A DNA stretch of 64,000 nucleotides from positions 6,758,001 to 6,822,000 of the forward strand of contig OZ234497.1 of the NCBI GenBank assembly GCA_965153455.1, read 5' to 3'. This DNA comes from Sphagnum compactum. Its lineage: Eukaryota > Bryophyta > Sphagnopsida > Sphagnales. Positions within the stretch are counted from its first letter, which is position 1, and each line of letters starts with the position of its first letter. Below are positions 25,755-37,609 of the stretch, piece by piece. The notes under the pieces were generated by a model. It did not search any database, was not told the DNA's origin, and saw only the letters and a program-made list of their open reading frames with translations. The translations under genes were made by a program, and so were the position numbers.

Positions 25755-27023
25755 AAAAAAAAAAGCCCTGTATAACTAGGAGGAAGAGGAGGAGGAGGAG
25801 TATTGCCTAAGCTGCTGATCTCGAATGGAAGACTAGCTATCCTTCAGCCTCCTTCTACAGGGCATCCAGCTTTACATGCCATCATACTAAATCTCAAACA
25901 AATTTCGCATTCAGCTGCAGGTAGGTAATCCGTTCGACGTCTCGTGGGTTGACGGTAGCCTAATCTCGTACCTATAAATTGTCATTCGAGCATGGACATC
26001 ACCCCATCACTCAATTTACACTTGTGAGCTGCACGTCCACCTGCTATACTTCCAGTAAATGTTTTACGTCGCCTCGACCAAAGCACTTCAGCTTCATCAA
26101 TATCACTTAATTCGCTGAGTTGCTTAGCTGATCACAGGAGACGGAGCTGAATCCGAGAATCTTAAGCTGGTAAGCTAGTCAATTATCTTATGAGTATATT
26201 CAGTGTCAGAATGACTGAATGTGAGTTGGTCTAGAGATTTTAGGCTTGCTTTTCGTAAGCATGCTTCAGCCTGATCTTTTAGGCAAGCTGTTCATCCTAG
26301 CTATCTAGCTAACTGGGATTAATATCATCTTCCAGGTTTTGTTACTGTGCCACTACCACGATTTTGAAATCCTGTGACAAAGAAAGAACTTCTGGGTAGC
26401 AGAAATTCTATCTATTAAGGAAGCTAGTTTGTTTGTTTTCTTTGCTTTCATTGAGATCTTGGTACTCTTCGATGAATATGGGTGCACCGAGATGCTTTGG
26501 TAGTGTTGAGACATAGGGTGCAAGAGTTATACAATACTGAACAATTCTGTCAAACACAATTCAACAGAATCAAAACTGAATATTGTAAGGAAATCAGGCT
26601 GAGCCTGATACGATGGAAAGCCATACCGATGGAAACCCATTTACGAGTCAGATTTCTTGGAGTGATTTTGAAGGTATTAGACCTAACGTGGGGGAGAATT
26701 TTGAGTAATTATATTGACTGGGATTAAATTAATTTATATTTAAAACATTCTTTCTCACCAATTGAGGTCTATCGTCAAGGTACGTCCTATTCCCACTTGG
26801 GCCAGCGGCAGAGGCCACACTAGGTCCGGTCCACGATATTCTGGTGACAAGCTCAATTGCTCATTATGTTTATCTTTGTTGAATGCGCAGTATCGTTATA
26901 ATCTGGTTGCTATCAGAAGGTGGTACTATTGTAACAAGAATCGTTCAAGAGCTACCCACTGCAATCCATCTTGGAGGACGAGTAATTACAGATTCGCACC
27001 TTCAATTCCAGACAAGCAGCACC

Positions 27024-27958
27024 ATGTCATACAACGAGGTATAAACACTTCCCGATTACATTCAAATAATCGAGTTGACTTAATGTTGCATTAATGTGAA
27101 CTCGGATTAGTACTTACGTGTCTGATGACTTCCATAATATTTTTCTCATTGATCTCAATTTGAACTAAAGTTCTAATCAGCTGCTGGGGTGGCAACTTGG
27201 AATTACAGTGGTCGTGGCGTTCTCAGGATGCAGCTGGCCCCAGCAGCTACATGTCTGGAGACGACGAGTATTCAAGCGAACCGGTAAATTATACATCCGA
27301 CGTCGTTCGTCATTCAAGACATTGCAATCTTCTTGATCCAAAATATACTTATATCTGTTGCAGTTGATTATATTATAACTCTTCTAACGGGGAACATGAG
27401 GTCGTAAGAGAAAATGATTAGTTCATTTCATGATGAGTAGCTAGCCAACTCCTACATTACGCGATTCCTACAATGTTGCATATATACTCAGCTAGCTGTG
27501 GGTCGAAAAAAGCTGCATGACTCGTATTCAAGCAAGTGGTGATCATCGGCCGGAGAAACAATAATAATCGATTCTTTCCTCTTCTTCATCTCATCTATTT
27601 GTGTTGCAGATAACCAAGAAATTCAAAGCAAGACTGGATGAGCGCAGCTTCACTAAACTAAAGAAAGACCTCCTGACCTTACGTAAGTTTTATATATATA
27701 ATGCTTCCCTGCTATTTGTGTTGGAAAGAAAAAACTATTAATGTTATGGCCAGCTCCTTCTGCCTGATAATTATACTGACGAGGTACGACGTGATCGGTA
27801 CTCAGAGTTTCTGTACACATATGCTTGCAGAGTTGGATAACGTGGAACGATCCGGAGATGTGGTTTATGTCACAGGCTATGACGAGGAGGTTCTGAACGG
27901 CCAGACAATCTTAAACATGTTTCGGAAATATGATTCCAGAGCTTCACGACTTAGCTGA
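27024..27958 (+). CDS. Small spliced gene, 96 residues, family unknown
   Basis: Four exons join in one frame: 27024-27038 (MSYNE), 27209-27283, 27610-27682 and 27831-27958 (TGA stop). Donors are GAG|GTATAA, CCG|GTAAAT and TTAC|GTAAGT; acceptors are TTACAG, TTGCAG and CTTGCAG. The product begins acidic and Ser/Gly-rich (PSSYMSGDDEYSSEP), then a basic amphipathic stretch (ITKKFKARLDERSFTKLKKD), then DVVYVTGYDEEVLNGQTILN and a basic tail. The start lies in a good context (AGCACCATGT). Using the alternative acceptor before 27181 introduces an early stop, which supports the chosen one. There is no signal peptide, membrane segment or known domain. A TATA-like CTATAAATT at 25972-25980 may serve a long leader. 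No function is proposed. Confidence 0.5.
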
Positions 27959-30143
27959 TAATTCTAGTAATTATATTTTCCTGCAGCTGGAGGTCTACAC
28001 TAATTAAGCGTCACGCTCCAATGCAGACCGCCAGCGGGCCTCTTGGCTCTTATAATAAATATATAAGGAACCTGCAGACATATAGTGATAGAAGAATAAC
28101 CTATGCACTACTTACGGACTAAACTATAGTCATATTCATTCATTCATTCATTCAAGTTGAAGCTTGCAGAAAGCTCATCAATTGGTCGATGTCAATTATT
28201 TTCCAGACGGCAGGACTACTAGCCTTAATTGATGCTTCTAGCACCTGCAGACTGAGAGCTATCTCTAGACAATGACCCATGCTTTCTTGTTGCATGGACA
28301 TGCGCGTTTCATTGGAAAGCTACAAACAGACAAGACCATCCTGGTGTCTGGTTTCATAGATACTTAACTACCCTCAATTAAATATAAGCTGCAATTAGCA
28401 GTTCAAAAGCTGATTCCTTAACACGTGAGAACGGATTCCTCGTACAACGGATCAACCCATGTGAGCTAATCGAGGGCTGATCTTTTGCTGGATTAACGCC
28501 TGCACGTTGGAGCAGTATATATATCTAGTATATAACTGAGCCATTTGGATGGACATTTATATTTTGCTGATTCTATGACAATTTTATAGAGGATGTTGTC
28601 AGCTTTAGAACTTCATTTTGTTTCTGCTATTGGAATTCCCGCCTGCTGGGCGGGTTTCCACTTAGCTACGGCCCAGTCCTAATTTCTAAATAAAGTTCGG
28701 CAGGTTTACAGAGCTCATAAGGAAATGTTCGGGTAACTGGATGTATTTTTGGATGCATGCATTGTTTATTGTTGAGCTGGGTCCTGTATAACTGAATTAT
28801 AATTCCCTCTACTATCCATGTATAAGGCATGATTGGTTACAGAAAAACGTTCCTACTGGTCACGTTGATCAATGTTTGACCCATAGGAGAAGAAGCGCTA
28901 AACTGGATGAAAATGGGTGAAAATTTACATGCTTCCATCAATCAGACTGCTAACTGCTGGGGGGGGGAGAAGAATCCAGAGTCCCACGTCGTTTCCAGAG
29001 CCCCGGTGACGTGCATGGCGTTCTCCACATGCAACACTAAGCTACATTCTCATAAAGGCTTTGCATACTCACAACATATTTGCCCGCCATTCTTTTTGCG
29101 TACGTTCTCATTTTCATAAGTCCTCGGAAAAACATAAGAGCCTCGGACAAGATTTCAAGCGTATGTCGAGGAAGGATTGTGAACCTTAAGAGCCCATCAT
29201 TTTTTTCCATGATACCCAGGGTATCAAAAGAATTTGTTTAAAAATTGTCTATTTTTAGGCAGTTTAACACCCTCGGCTGCCACAGTTACTGAATCATGCT
29301 TTGCCTCATGCTTCATTACTGGAATCAGGCCCACCTCAGCTCCACCTCAACCAGGCCCTTATTCTAGTAATGCCGGCAACCATGGGCGTTGTTAATCTAC
29401 ACGTGGTACTCCGCTTTTAGGCACCCTGAAAGCATGTAATTAAATTAGGAACAATTCCTGATCAGAAGGAACATTTGAGCAAAATACCAGCTAGATCTAG
29501 CTTGATCACCAAACAGCCATACATGAGTGGCTAGCCTGTAGCGAAGTGGAGGACCTGAATCAATCCTGATTGACGACGAATGCAAGCATTTCAACAGAGC
29601 ATGCAAGTATATATTCTCTACGTATGCATGTCATCCAGGTCGTAAGCACCGGCTCCAGTGTCCGATTCAGGCACTTTTTTTGTCTGCCTTTTTCCTAGGT
29701 GGGACATGAGGCCAGCTCAGTGTCTGTCGGCTGGCCACCGTGAATTTACATCACCAGTGAGACGGACCAAAAGTGGAACTAGCAGTCTGCAGATGTCTGT
29801 TTGTGTGAATGAATGTTGGGCAAACATCGGTCAAGCTCTGGAACAGCCCCGTAGTATTTAGAACCAGATGCCACATGCGGCTCCGCGTACTCGGACTAGT
29901 GAGTCAAAGAGGCGGCTGGGACGGACCACGGATCATTTTGCCGAATTTCAATGTTACAAAGAGAATAGTACTTTGAGACCAGATGTCTTTGCACCTTCCT
30001 GTAAGCAAAGGACATAGTGCAGCCGCTTAAAGGTCTCTTTCCATCAGGCTCCTCTCATCACGGTTACACATAGTATGTTGTCATCATAGCATGCCTTACT
30101 GCAAGTCATTGGAATGGGGACCTTGTTTTTCTTGCTGCATGGA
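27959..30143. other. Intergenic, no recognised gene
   Basis: Mixed composition with a short (CATT)n run near 28139-28153. A segment at 28290-28330 (TTGCATGGACATGCGCGTTT...) resembles the start of the duplicated unit at 30144. Open frames such as 28907-29119 and 29658-29861 look random. Confidence 0.4.
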
Positions 30144-30316
30144 CATGTGCTTTTCATTGGAGAGCTACATTTGAGTTGAAAATTAATTTGTGCTTGTAAT
30201 TTTTGAACTTTTAAATCTGGGAACATTTCCATGTGCTTTTCATTGGAGAGCTACAATTGAGTTGAAAATTAATTTGTGCTTGTAATTTTTGAACTTTTAA
30301 AGTCTAGGAACATTTC
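30144..30316. repeat. Tandem duplication, period 86 bp
   Basis: Two copies of a segment beginning CATGTGCTTTTCATTGGAGA and ending GAACATTTC start at 30144 and 30230 and differ at only a few positions. Confidence 0.8.
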
Positions 30317-31852
30317 ATATGTAAGGAAATTTTTTTGAAGAACATTAAAAGAACACATTTTTCCTATGAAAACACATGTCACTTTATGATGATTGACATT
30401 TGACTCAGAGTTCTTGCAAGTTTTTTGTCAATGCTTGACCAATAAAACTAAGAGCACATTGTGAGCACAGTAAGTTGAAAAAACATGATGGAAAGTTGTT
30501 GTTGAGAGGCAGATTTTGTAATTATAGAAGCTTAATGGAAAAAATGTTGTAATTAAAACTTGTTTTACATTTCTTTCCTTTCTCGTGCAAACTCTCTTTG
30601 CACAACTCTTTGAAAGGTCAACAAATAACAACAGGTTGCAATTCTTAAATATTATTTCAAAAATATGCCCATCCTCTTATCAAGCAATTCCCAATTGTGA
30701 CCAAAAATTTGGCACAAATTTCAATAATTCTTAAAAAACTCCAATTTTCATCAACTTCATTGACATTGATACAGAAGTTCCCATCTTGTCAATTTGTACC
30801 AAATTTGTATCAATGTTGTCTTTCCTTGATAACTTTAAAGTATTTTGATATTCTTAATCATTGCATTGTTTCAAATAATTAAAAATTTTCATAAAATTTA
30901 TTTTAATAATTTGGTTAAGAACACAAATTTGACACATGTAAAATGATATTTCTTGAAATAATTCTCAAAGATAATTTAGATGGTATTCTTTTTAATATAT
31001 ATATAATTTAAAAATAAACTTGGGCCAAATTGCAATTACGGAAACGAGTAGTCAAGTTAGATCAAGTGGACCCATTAGGAACACCTTTAAGAAATGATAA
31101 AACTAGACAAAAATTAATCAAATATTGTTCTTGAACCTTTTTTATTCTATTTTTTTTTTTCAATTATTTTTTTCTCATGTTTATCGATTTGATGCCAAAG
31201 TATATGGTTTTAATTTTTCATGAGAATTTTTTACAACTTGTTATGAATTTATATTTGTAATTTTGTTATGACTTTTCTCAAAATTTGGAATCATGCTTTT
31301 GAAATTTGGAAATTCATAATTAAATAATAATAACAATAAATATCATTCCAAATGCCTTTGAAAGTAAAACTCAAAAGTCTTGTTTCAAAAGTTTGATCCC
31401 AAGACAAAAAGTTCAAGGAAAGTAGTTGAACCACTATTAATTATAATCCTAAATTAATAAGTAAATTATGCAATGATGAATCAAAATTCAAAATATTTTT
31501 ATCTTGTTAAACTTTCAAACTTTATACAACTTATTTAACTAATAACCTATTTTTATTGATAACCCTTTTTAAAATGTAACTTGTTAAATATATTTTTCAT
31601 GAAATTCAATGGGTCCAATGAAACGAAGGTGTGATATTCCTTGGGGTAGGGTGTAAGCATGTTTGAATGGTTCAATTCTTTTTTTAAAAAGAAAAATAGT
31701 TCATGTAGAAAGTTCATGGCTAGAAACATGATAAAGTAGGCCAACCATTATCATTTTTCACCAAGTTGGAAAATATATTTGCATTGCATAAATTTTTAAA
31801 TTTTTTTTTGCAATGTTGGGTCCAAACATGCCCAAATGATCCACACCTACCT
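30317..31852. other. Very AT-rich intergenic DNA
   Basis: AT-rich with poly-A/T and TA runs; no gene, RNA or transposon domain was recognised. Confidence 0.4.
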
Positions 31853-32028
31853 TTTGTCATATGCTTAAAAATAATGGGTTAAACAATGAAGATGTTGTGA
31901 TAGACTTGGATTGGTTGTTCAAGGAAAATATGCATAAAATTTTGTCATATGCTTAAAAATAATGGGTTAAACAATGAAGATGTTGTGATAGACTTGGATT
32001 GGTTGTTCAAGGAAAATATGCATAAAAT
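31853..32028. repeat. Exact 88-bp tandem duplication
   Basis: The segment starting TTTGTCATATGCTTAAAAAT at 31853 is repeated base for base at 31941-32028. Perfect identity in otherwise decayed DNA indicates a very recent event or an assembly artefact. Confidence 0.9.
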
Positions 32029-35000
32029 TCTTATGATCCAAAATGTTGTTACAACATATTTTTATGTAAAGGTATAACTTATGATTAGTCGTGATTACAT
32101 AAGTCATTTTTCAAGCATTTCAAGGTCAAAGCAAGATAAAATATACAAAAAAAAAAAAACATCTCCATTTAACCTATGTGTCACACATATACCTACTAAA
32201 AAACAACATCAAATTAAGCGAAATTATATGTGAAGTAACATTCATTTGTTGTATTAAGTTTATGAAAATATAATTTTCAAAACATGAAAAAAAAAAATGA
32301 ACTTAAAAAGTAGATAAAAAATAGATTTGAAATTGATTAGTTTATATGTGATCAAACTTGCTTTTTCACTAAGAAATTTAATCAAATAGATATGTATTAA
32401 TTTATGATATGAAGATCATCATCCATTTTAACAAGCCATCAACTTTTTTATATTTTTCTTTATTAACCCCATTTGACACCTCCTTGAAAGTTGAAACAAA
32501 AAGCCCATGTTCAAAAGTAGATGTCAAAAGTTATTTGTATTTTTAAAAACCTACTTGAAACCTACTTTTATAAGTTGAAATTTGAAAATTAATGCATATT
32601 AATGTAAAAACTAATTATTTAACAATGGAAATCAAAACAATCGAAAGAATTTCAAACCGCATCATGTGCGGCAGTTTGATTTCCCTCATAAACACAATGA
32701 AGTAGGTGTATCCTTGACAAATCTACGAGTGACCACATATGCATTAAGAAACCAATTTGGTGCATGATGTAGAAAAAAAAATGTTAGAGACCATTCGAAA
32801 TGATGGGATAAATGGTTTCAAGCAAAAAATCAAGGATTTGAACTTAGGCATGCATAAGATCTTAGCCGAACATTATGATATTTAGAAAATAAATTGCAAA
32901 TGATGCTAGAAAAGGATTACTCATGGACATTCTCCAACGTGTTATCCTAAAGATGATTTGTTTTTCTTTTTGATACCTATTCAAATGGAGGGATCCGAAC
33001 TTGAACAACTAGGAGTAGAAGGTCACAAGCCCACCTTGAGAGCTTTAAGCTTTTCATCATCCCCTTATCAACCATCAAAACCAACCCTTAAACTAAATTT
33101 CTGCCTTTCCAAGTACATGGCGCAATGGATCTCTTTGTACCTCTGTTGGAGACAAAGAGTTTCACCCTCCCTTCTTGAAAACCTCTATTCTACTGAAAAA
33201 ACCAAAAACCAAACCTCCCCATTTATTTGTTTTGTTGTTCATCCTCTTGCCGCTCCATAGTGAGATTTCCGTCGACTGCACTTCACTTGGCAGCTCCCTT
33301 GCCACACAGTCATCCTGCGTCCAACAATATCCACAGTAGCATACACATCCCAAATATAAAAAAACGACATAAAGATTTCAACACCATAAAACACCATCGC
33401 ATCTCCATCAGTGCTCTTTCTTGTCTCCATGCCGTTGTGAGTAAACACTATCAGCTACAAACAGGAAAAAGAACCTCCTTCCTTGAAAACCCTAAAATCC
33501 TTCTTGTACACATACAAACCCTAAATGTTAAAAACTTGTTACAACTCATCGTGTGTTCCTCCTTTTTGATCAAGTACTAAAATTAAAATTTTAAATAAAT
33601 ATAAGGTATGTAAATTCAATGCAAACAAAGAATTATAATTAAATTTATGGCGGCTTATAGGGTGGTAATATAAGGTGGGGGGAGAGAGAAAAAGTTCTTT
33701 CGCCTAATACCCCCAAACAACACCTTGTTGAAGCAAGTAATGTAAAATTTTACTGCTTACAATCCCCCTTCTAGATGTATGCAAAATGCAGATTTATGTT
33801 TGTAATGTGGAAAAAAATCCTTTAACCTTTAATTGAAATTTGACCAAAACAGTCCTAATCTAAAAGTTGGATCAACCCTCACAAATAAATGTGCCCAAAA
33901 TCATGAATTTTGTCAGAAGTTTAAAAATTCAACTCGGTAAAGTTGTAAAGGACTGAAAGGGGTTGTAAAGTTGAATCCTTTGATTTTTAAAAATGGGATT
34001 TGGTTTGAAAATGGAAAATTCCCACCCACCCACCATTAAAAGTTTAAGCTTTTAAAGTTTTGGGTAGCTTTCAGAATTACAAGGTTTTGGGAAGATTGGA
34101 CCAAAATACGATGCTTTATTGATGGTAAAAATTGTAAGGTAGATAGAAAAAACATATATGAATCATGTGGAAAAAATATTGTGCGAAACCAAGGTGAGAT
34201 GAGGAAGAAATGGATGGTCAAAATTAACCATCCAATGTAATTCTACACAAAATGATACAAAATTAATCTATTTTTGGGCCAAAAAAATCCCTACTGTTTG
34301 AGACTGTTTTCAGCCCTCCTGTGTTTTGCACACCTTGCACCTTGGTGCACCTTGGAGAAACTAAGCACTCTCACATGTACCTCGGCTTTGTAGCATATCA
34401 TAGAGTAAAATTTGGAAGTGGATTTGTTAGATGGTGCCCAAGCTTGAAAAAAACTTGTCAGCATGGCTCAAGAAATCCAAATGGGACATCGTAAGTGTGA
34501 AAAAGATGGTATGACATGTCCCCTTTACCATAGGGGTGTCAATCTTTAGCCTCGTACATTGTAGGTAGGAGAAGTAATAAGGTGGTGGTCCATTGTGATA
34601 TTTAAGTGTTAAACAATGATTAAATACGTAATATGTTTGGATTTCATAAATTGTTTTCCATGAATGTGGAAAGAGTTATTTTGTGCGATTGTGACAATGA
34701 CATAGTTTTTGAAAAAATAGATAATAAATTTAAGTTTTAAAATTTTCTCCATATCACATTTGATAATTCGTGTAAGTCAAAAGGTCAATGTCACTTTAAG
34801 TGTCACCTACTTTTTAATCTCCTTCTTACATAATTTTTTTTTTTTGTTTTTGCTTCAAAAGATTGTTTTGCTAGCATACTTTTATAATATTACATAAATA
34901 ATTTAATATGGTATCATTTTTTAAATGATAAAAAAAGTTCCATATATCAAAAATAATAAAATATATATTCATAAGAGCCTTAATAAACATTTCAAGAATA

Positions 35001-35360
35001 TACATTTGCAAAAGCAATTAAAAAACAATGAAAACATGATTCAATTTTGACCATTCAAAAGTCCCTAGCTAGAATTTGGCTACAATTTTTTAATAAAGCT
35101 TTTCACATAAACATGACACCACATGTACTAATTCAATATATGAAATTTTAATATTAATCTTTTTGTTTTATCATTCCAGTTCACTAAATAATCCATATTT
35201 TTAAATTTAAAACATCCACTATTAAAAGTGATTGTATTTTTGTCAAAAAAGTAATTAAAAATATTTTCATAATCAAGTTGTTGATCTAATCCCAATTGAC
35301 AATTTTAAAAATCTAAAATTTGATAAAAATATTGAAACAAGATGGGTATTACATTACATA

Positions 35361-35402
<42 letters not shown>

Positions 35403-37609
35403 TATCACAATTTAGTGATCCTCTCAACTATGCATTCACTTTGGTACCACTCAATCATACTTGCACACAAATTTGTAATGATTCTCACCTTTTTTTTAAT
35501 TCCAATGAATGTCTAAAACTAAATATGATTATTTTATTTTATTTTGATTTTGTAAAAACATTTTTTTAAAAAGTGCTAAGAATACTTGATCAGTTTTATT
35601 AATTTTATCATTCCTTGTTCAATGGTTCCTAGTGGATAACCCAATGATACTTATGGCGCAATAACCATCAAAATAGTTGCAAATGGTACAAACTTTTTAA
35701 ATTAAAAAAAAGCTTAAAAGAAAAGTGCTTGTGCTAGTTTGTTAAAATTACTTAATGCAAACCTGATTCACTAATTATCTATTAGCATTGAATGTCAAAT
35801 ATCCAACAAAATCTTGTGTGAGATGTAAGTCTAGGTGGGGAATATGGGATATCTAGATATTAAACACTTTACCGAATAAACTTGTATCAACTAGTATTAT
35901 AGACCAATGGTCATATATAAAAGACCTCTACAATTGGCACCATTCTTGAAATTTAATAAAAAAATCCTATAAATTATATCTTATATAGGATCTTATATTT
36001 GGATGTCCCCATTTCAATAAATACGACGTAGAGATGGAGATGTCAAACTCACATTATTATGGGTCTAAATGTTTCAAAAGTCAATAGTGGATCGATTTCA
36101 ACCCTTAACATATGGAGGAGTTTTGATTAAGTATTTTAGCCCCTAAGATGATCGATCTACTTAAGCCCTTTTTTCTACACCCATTCCCCCCTCCCCCATT
36201 TCACCTCTATTCAAACATGAGTTTAAAATGTGGTTCAATTTACGTGGGTGGGATTATGTAAAACTAGTCATTGGATTGAAAGGTTTTATTCAACTCAAAT
36301 TTTTCGTTGGGTGAAGTGAAAGCAAATATGAAATGGACAATTTTATTTTGTTTTTTGGTTTCATAGTCTACTCCATTTAAAAGTAGTCAAAATTTAGAGC
36401 TTGAATTGCTCACAACCAGCACGAGCGAATGAATCCCGAGATATACACCAAAATGCTTTAGTGGGGATCTTGCATGGTGGTGCACACAACATTTCACAAG
36501 AACCTCCAGAGATCTTCCTAGCCCATGCAGCTTGCAAGTTTGACCCAATGATAATAAGATCACCGGGTGGAACTCTCTTCCATTGTGAAGCTTTTAAAAG
36601 ACTTGTCACAAAAGCATCTGTCAAAAGTGTGCATGGCCAGCTCGTGGTCTTAGGATCATAGTCGCAGCAACTCTAGGTGGGACCAGAGCAACAGTTCTGA
36701 AATTTCAGGGCAATCGGGCACATTGAATTTAAGAGCATTTTGAGCTTTTAAGAGCTTTTTTTCTTCACCATTTCACAAAACAAGTCAAGGGTTTGAATCA
36801 CTACCGAGGCACGGGCCCTGATCTTACAGGTATATCAATGTTTTTGTTCAGGCAAGTGTGAAATTCAATTCCTTTCTTTCTTCCCTTTGTTTCTTGCAGT
36901 CTGTCGCTATGCCCATGTATTGATCCCACTGACATTCTCAAGTACTCAAGTTGTTGCAAAAGGAGACAGGTATTATCTACAGGGCTGCAAACACTCTGGA
37001 TGTGAATACTCAACAATTGGGTATCTAGATTCAAGTTGAGATTTTCAAACTATTCATTTCTACTTTGGACACATCTTTTCTTTCATCTCCATTTAATCTT
37101 GGCCAAAAAAGAATTTTTGCTCAAGTTCATGGAATGTCAGTATTGATACTAAGGTTGATACCAGACGCTGGCCTCTACATATACCAGACCGACACTTGTG
37201 CAGACTACATGACATGCACAAAGCTACAAAAGAGATCATGAAAAGAATACATCAATACTGGGACTAATGTCAACACCAAATACATTTGTGGTGGTCACCA
37301 TGACAAGATTTCTTTGTAACTTTCTTTTCTGGTCCAACTCAATGGCAGAGAAAGACCTTGAACATAAAGCATCTATGGCATGGGTTAAAGACCAAAAGAT
37401 CACGGGATTTAAAGAATTCTTCCCTGCACTGAATCCATTAGTTTGATCAAATTTTGTTGACATGATGAGAGGATTACCACCAAACTAAATGTCCACATGA
37501 AATGGTGGATGGGCTATTTAAACCGGATCTATCAATGCTGAATACAACCTTCAATTGTTGCAGACCATAAATTATTACATTATCTATAAGTGGGTCGGGT
37601 GCTATTGGT
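32029..37609. other. AT-rich intergenic DNA with a TA microsatellite
   Basis: No confident gene. A (TA)n tract lies at about 35364-35401. Between about 36.4 and 37.47 kb composition becomes balanced and several short protein-like frames appear on the + strand. Examples are the stretch at about 36900-37038, containing VVAKGDRYYLQGCKHSGCEY, and that at about 37155-37263, containing RHLCRLHDMHKATKEIMKRI. I could not assemble them into a gene. Confidence 0.4.

Noticed and set aside
27181-27283. Longer exon 2 for the small gene at 27 kb
   Set aside because: Starting at the acceptor before 27181 shifts the frame and gives a stop in the next exon.
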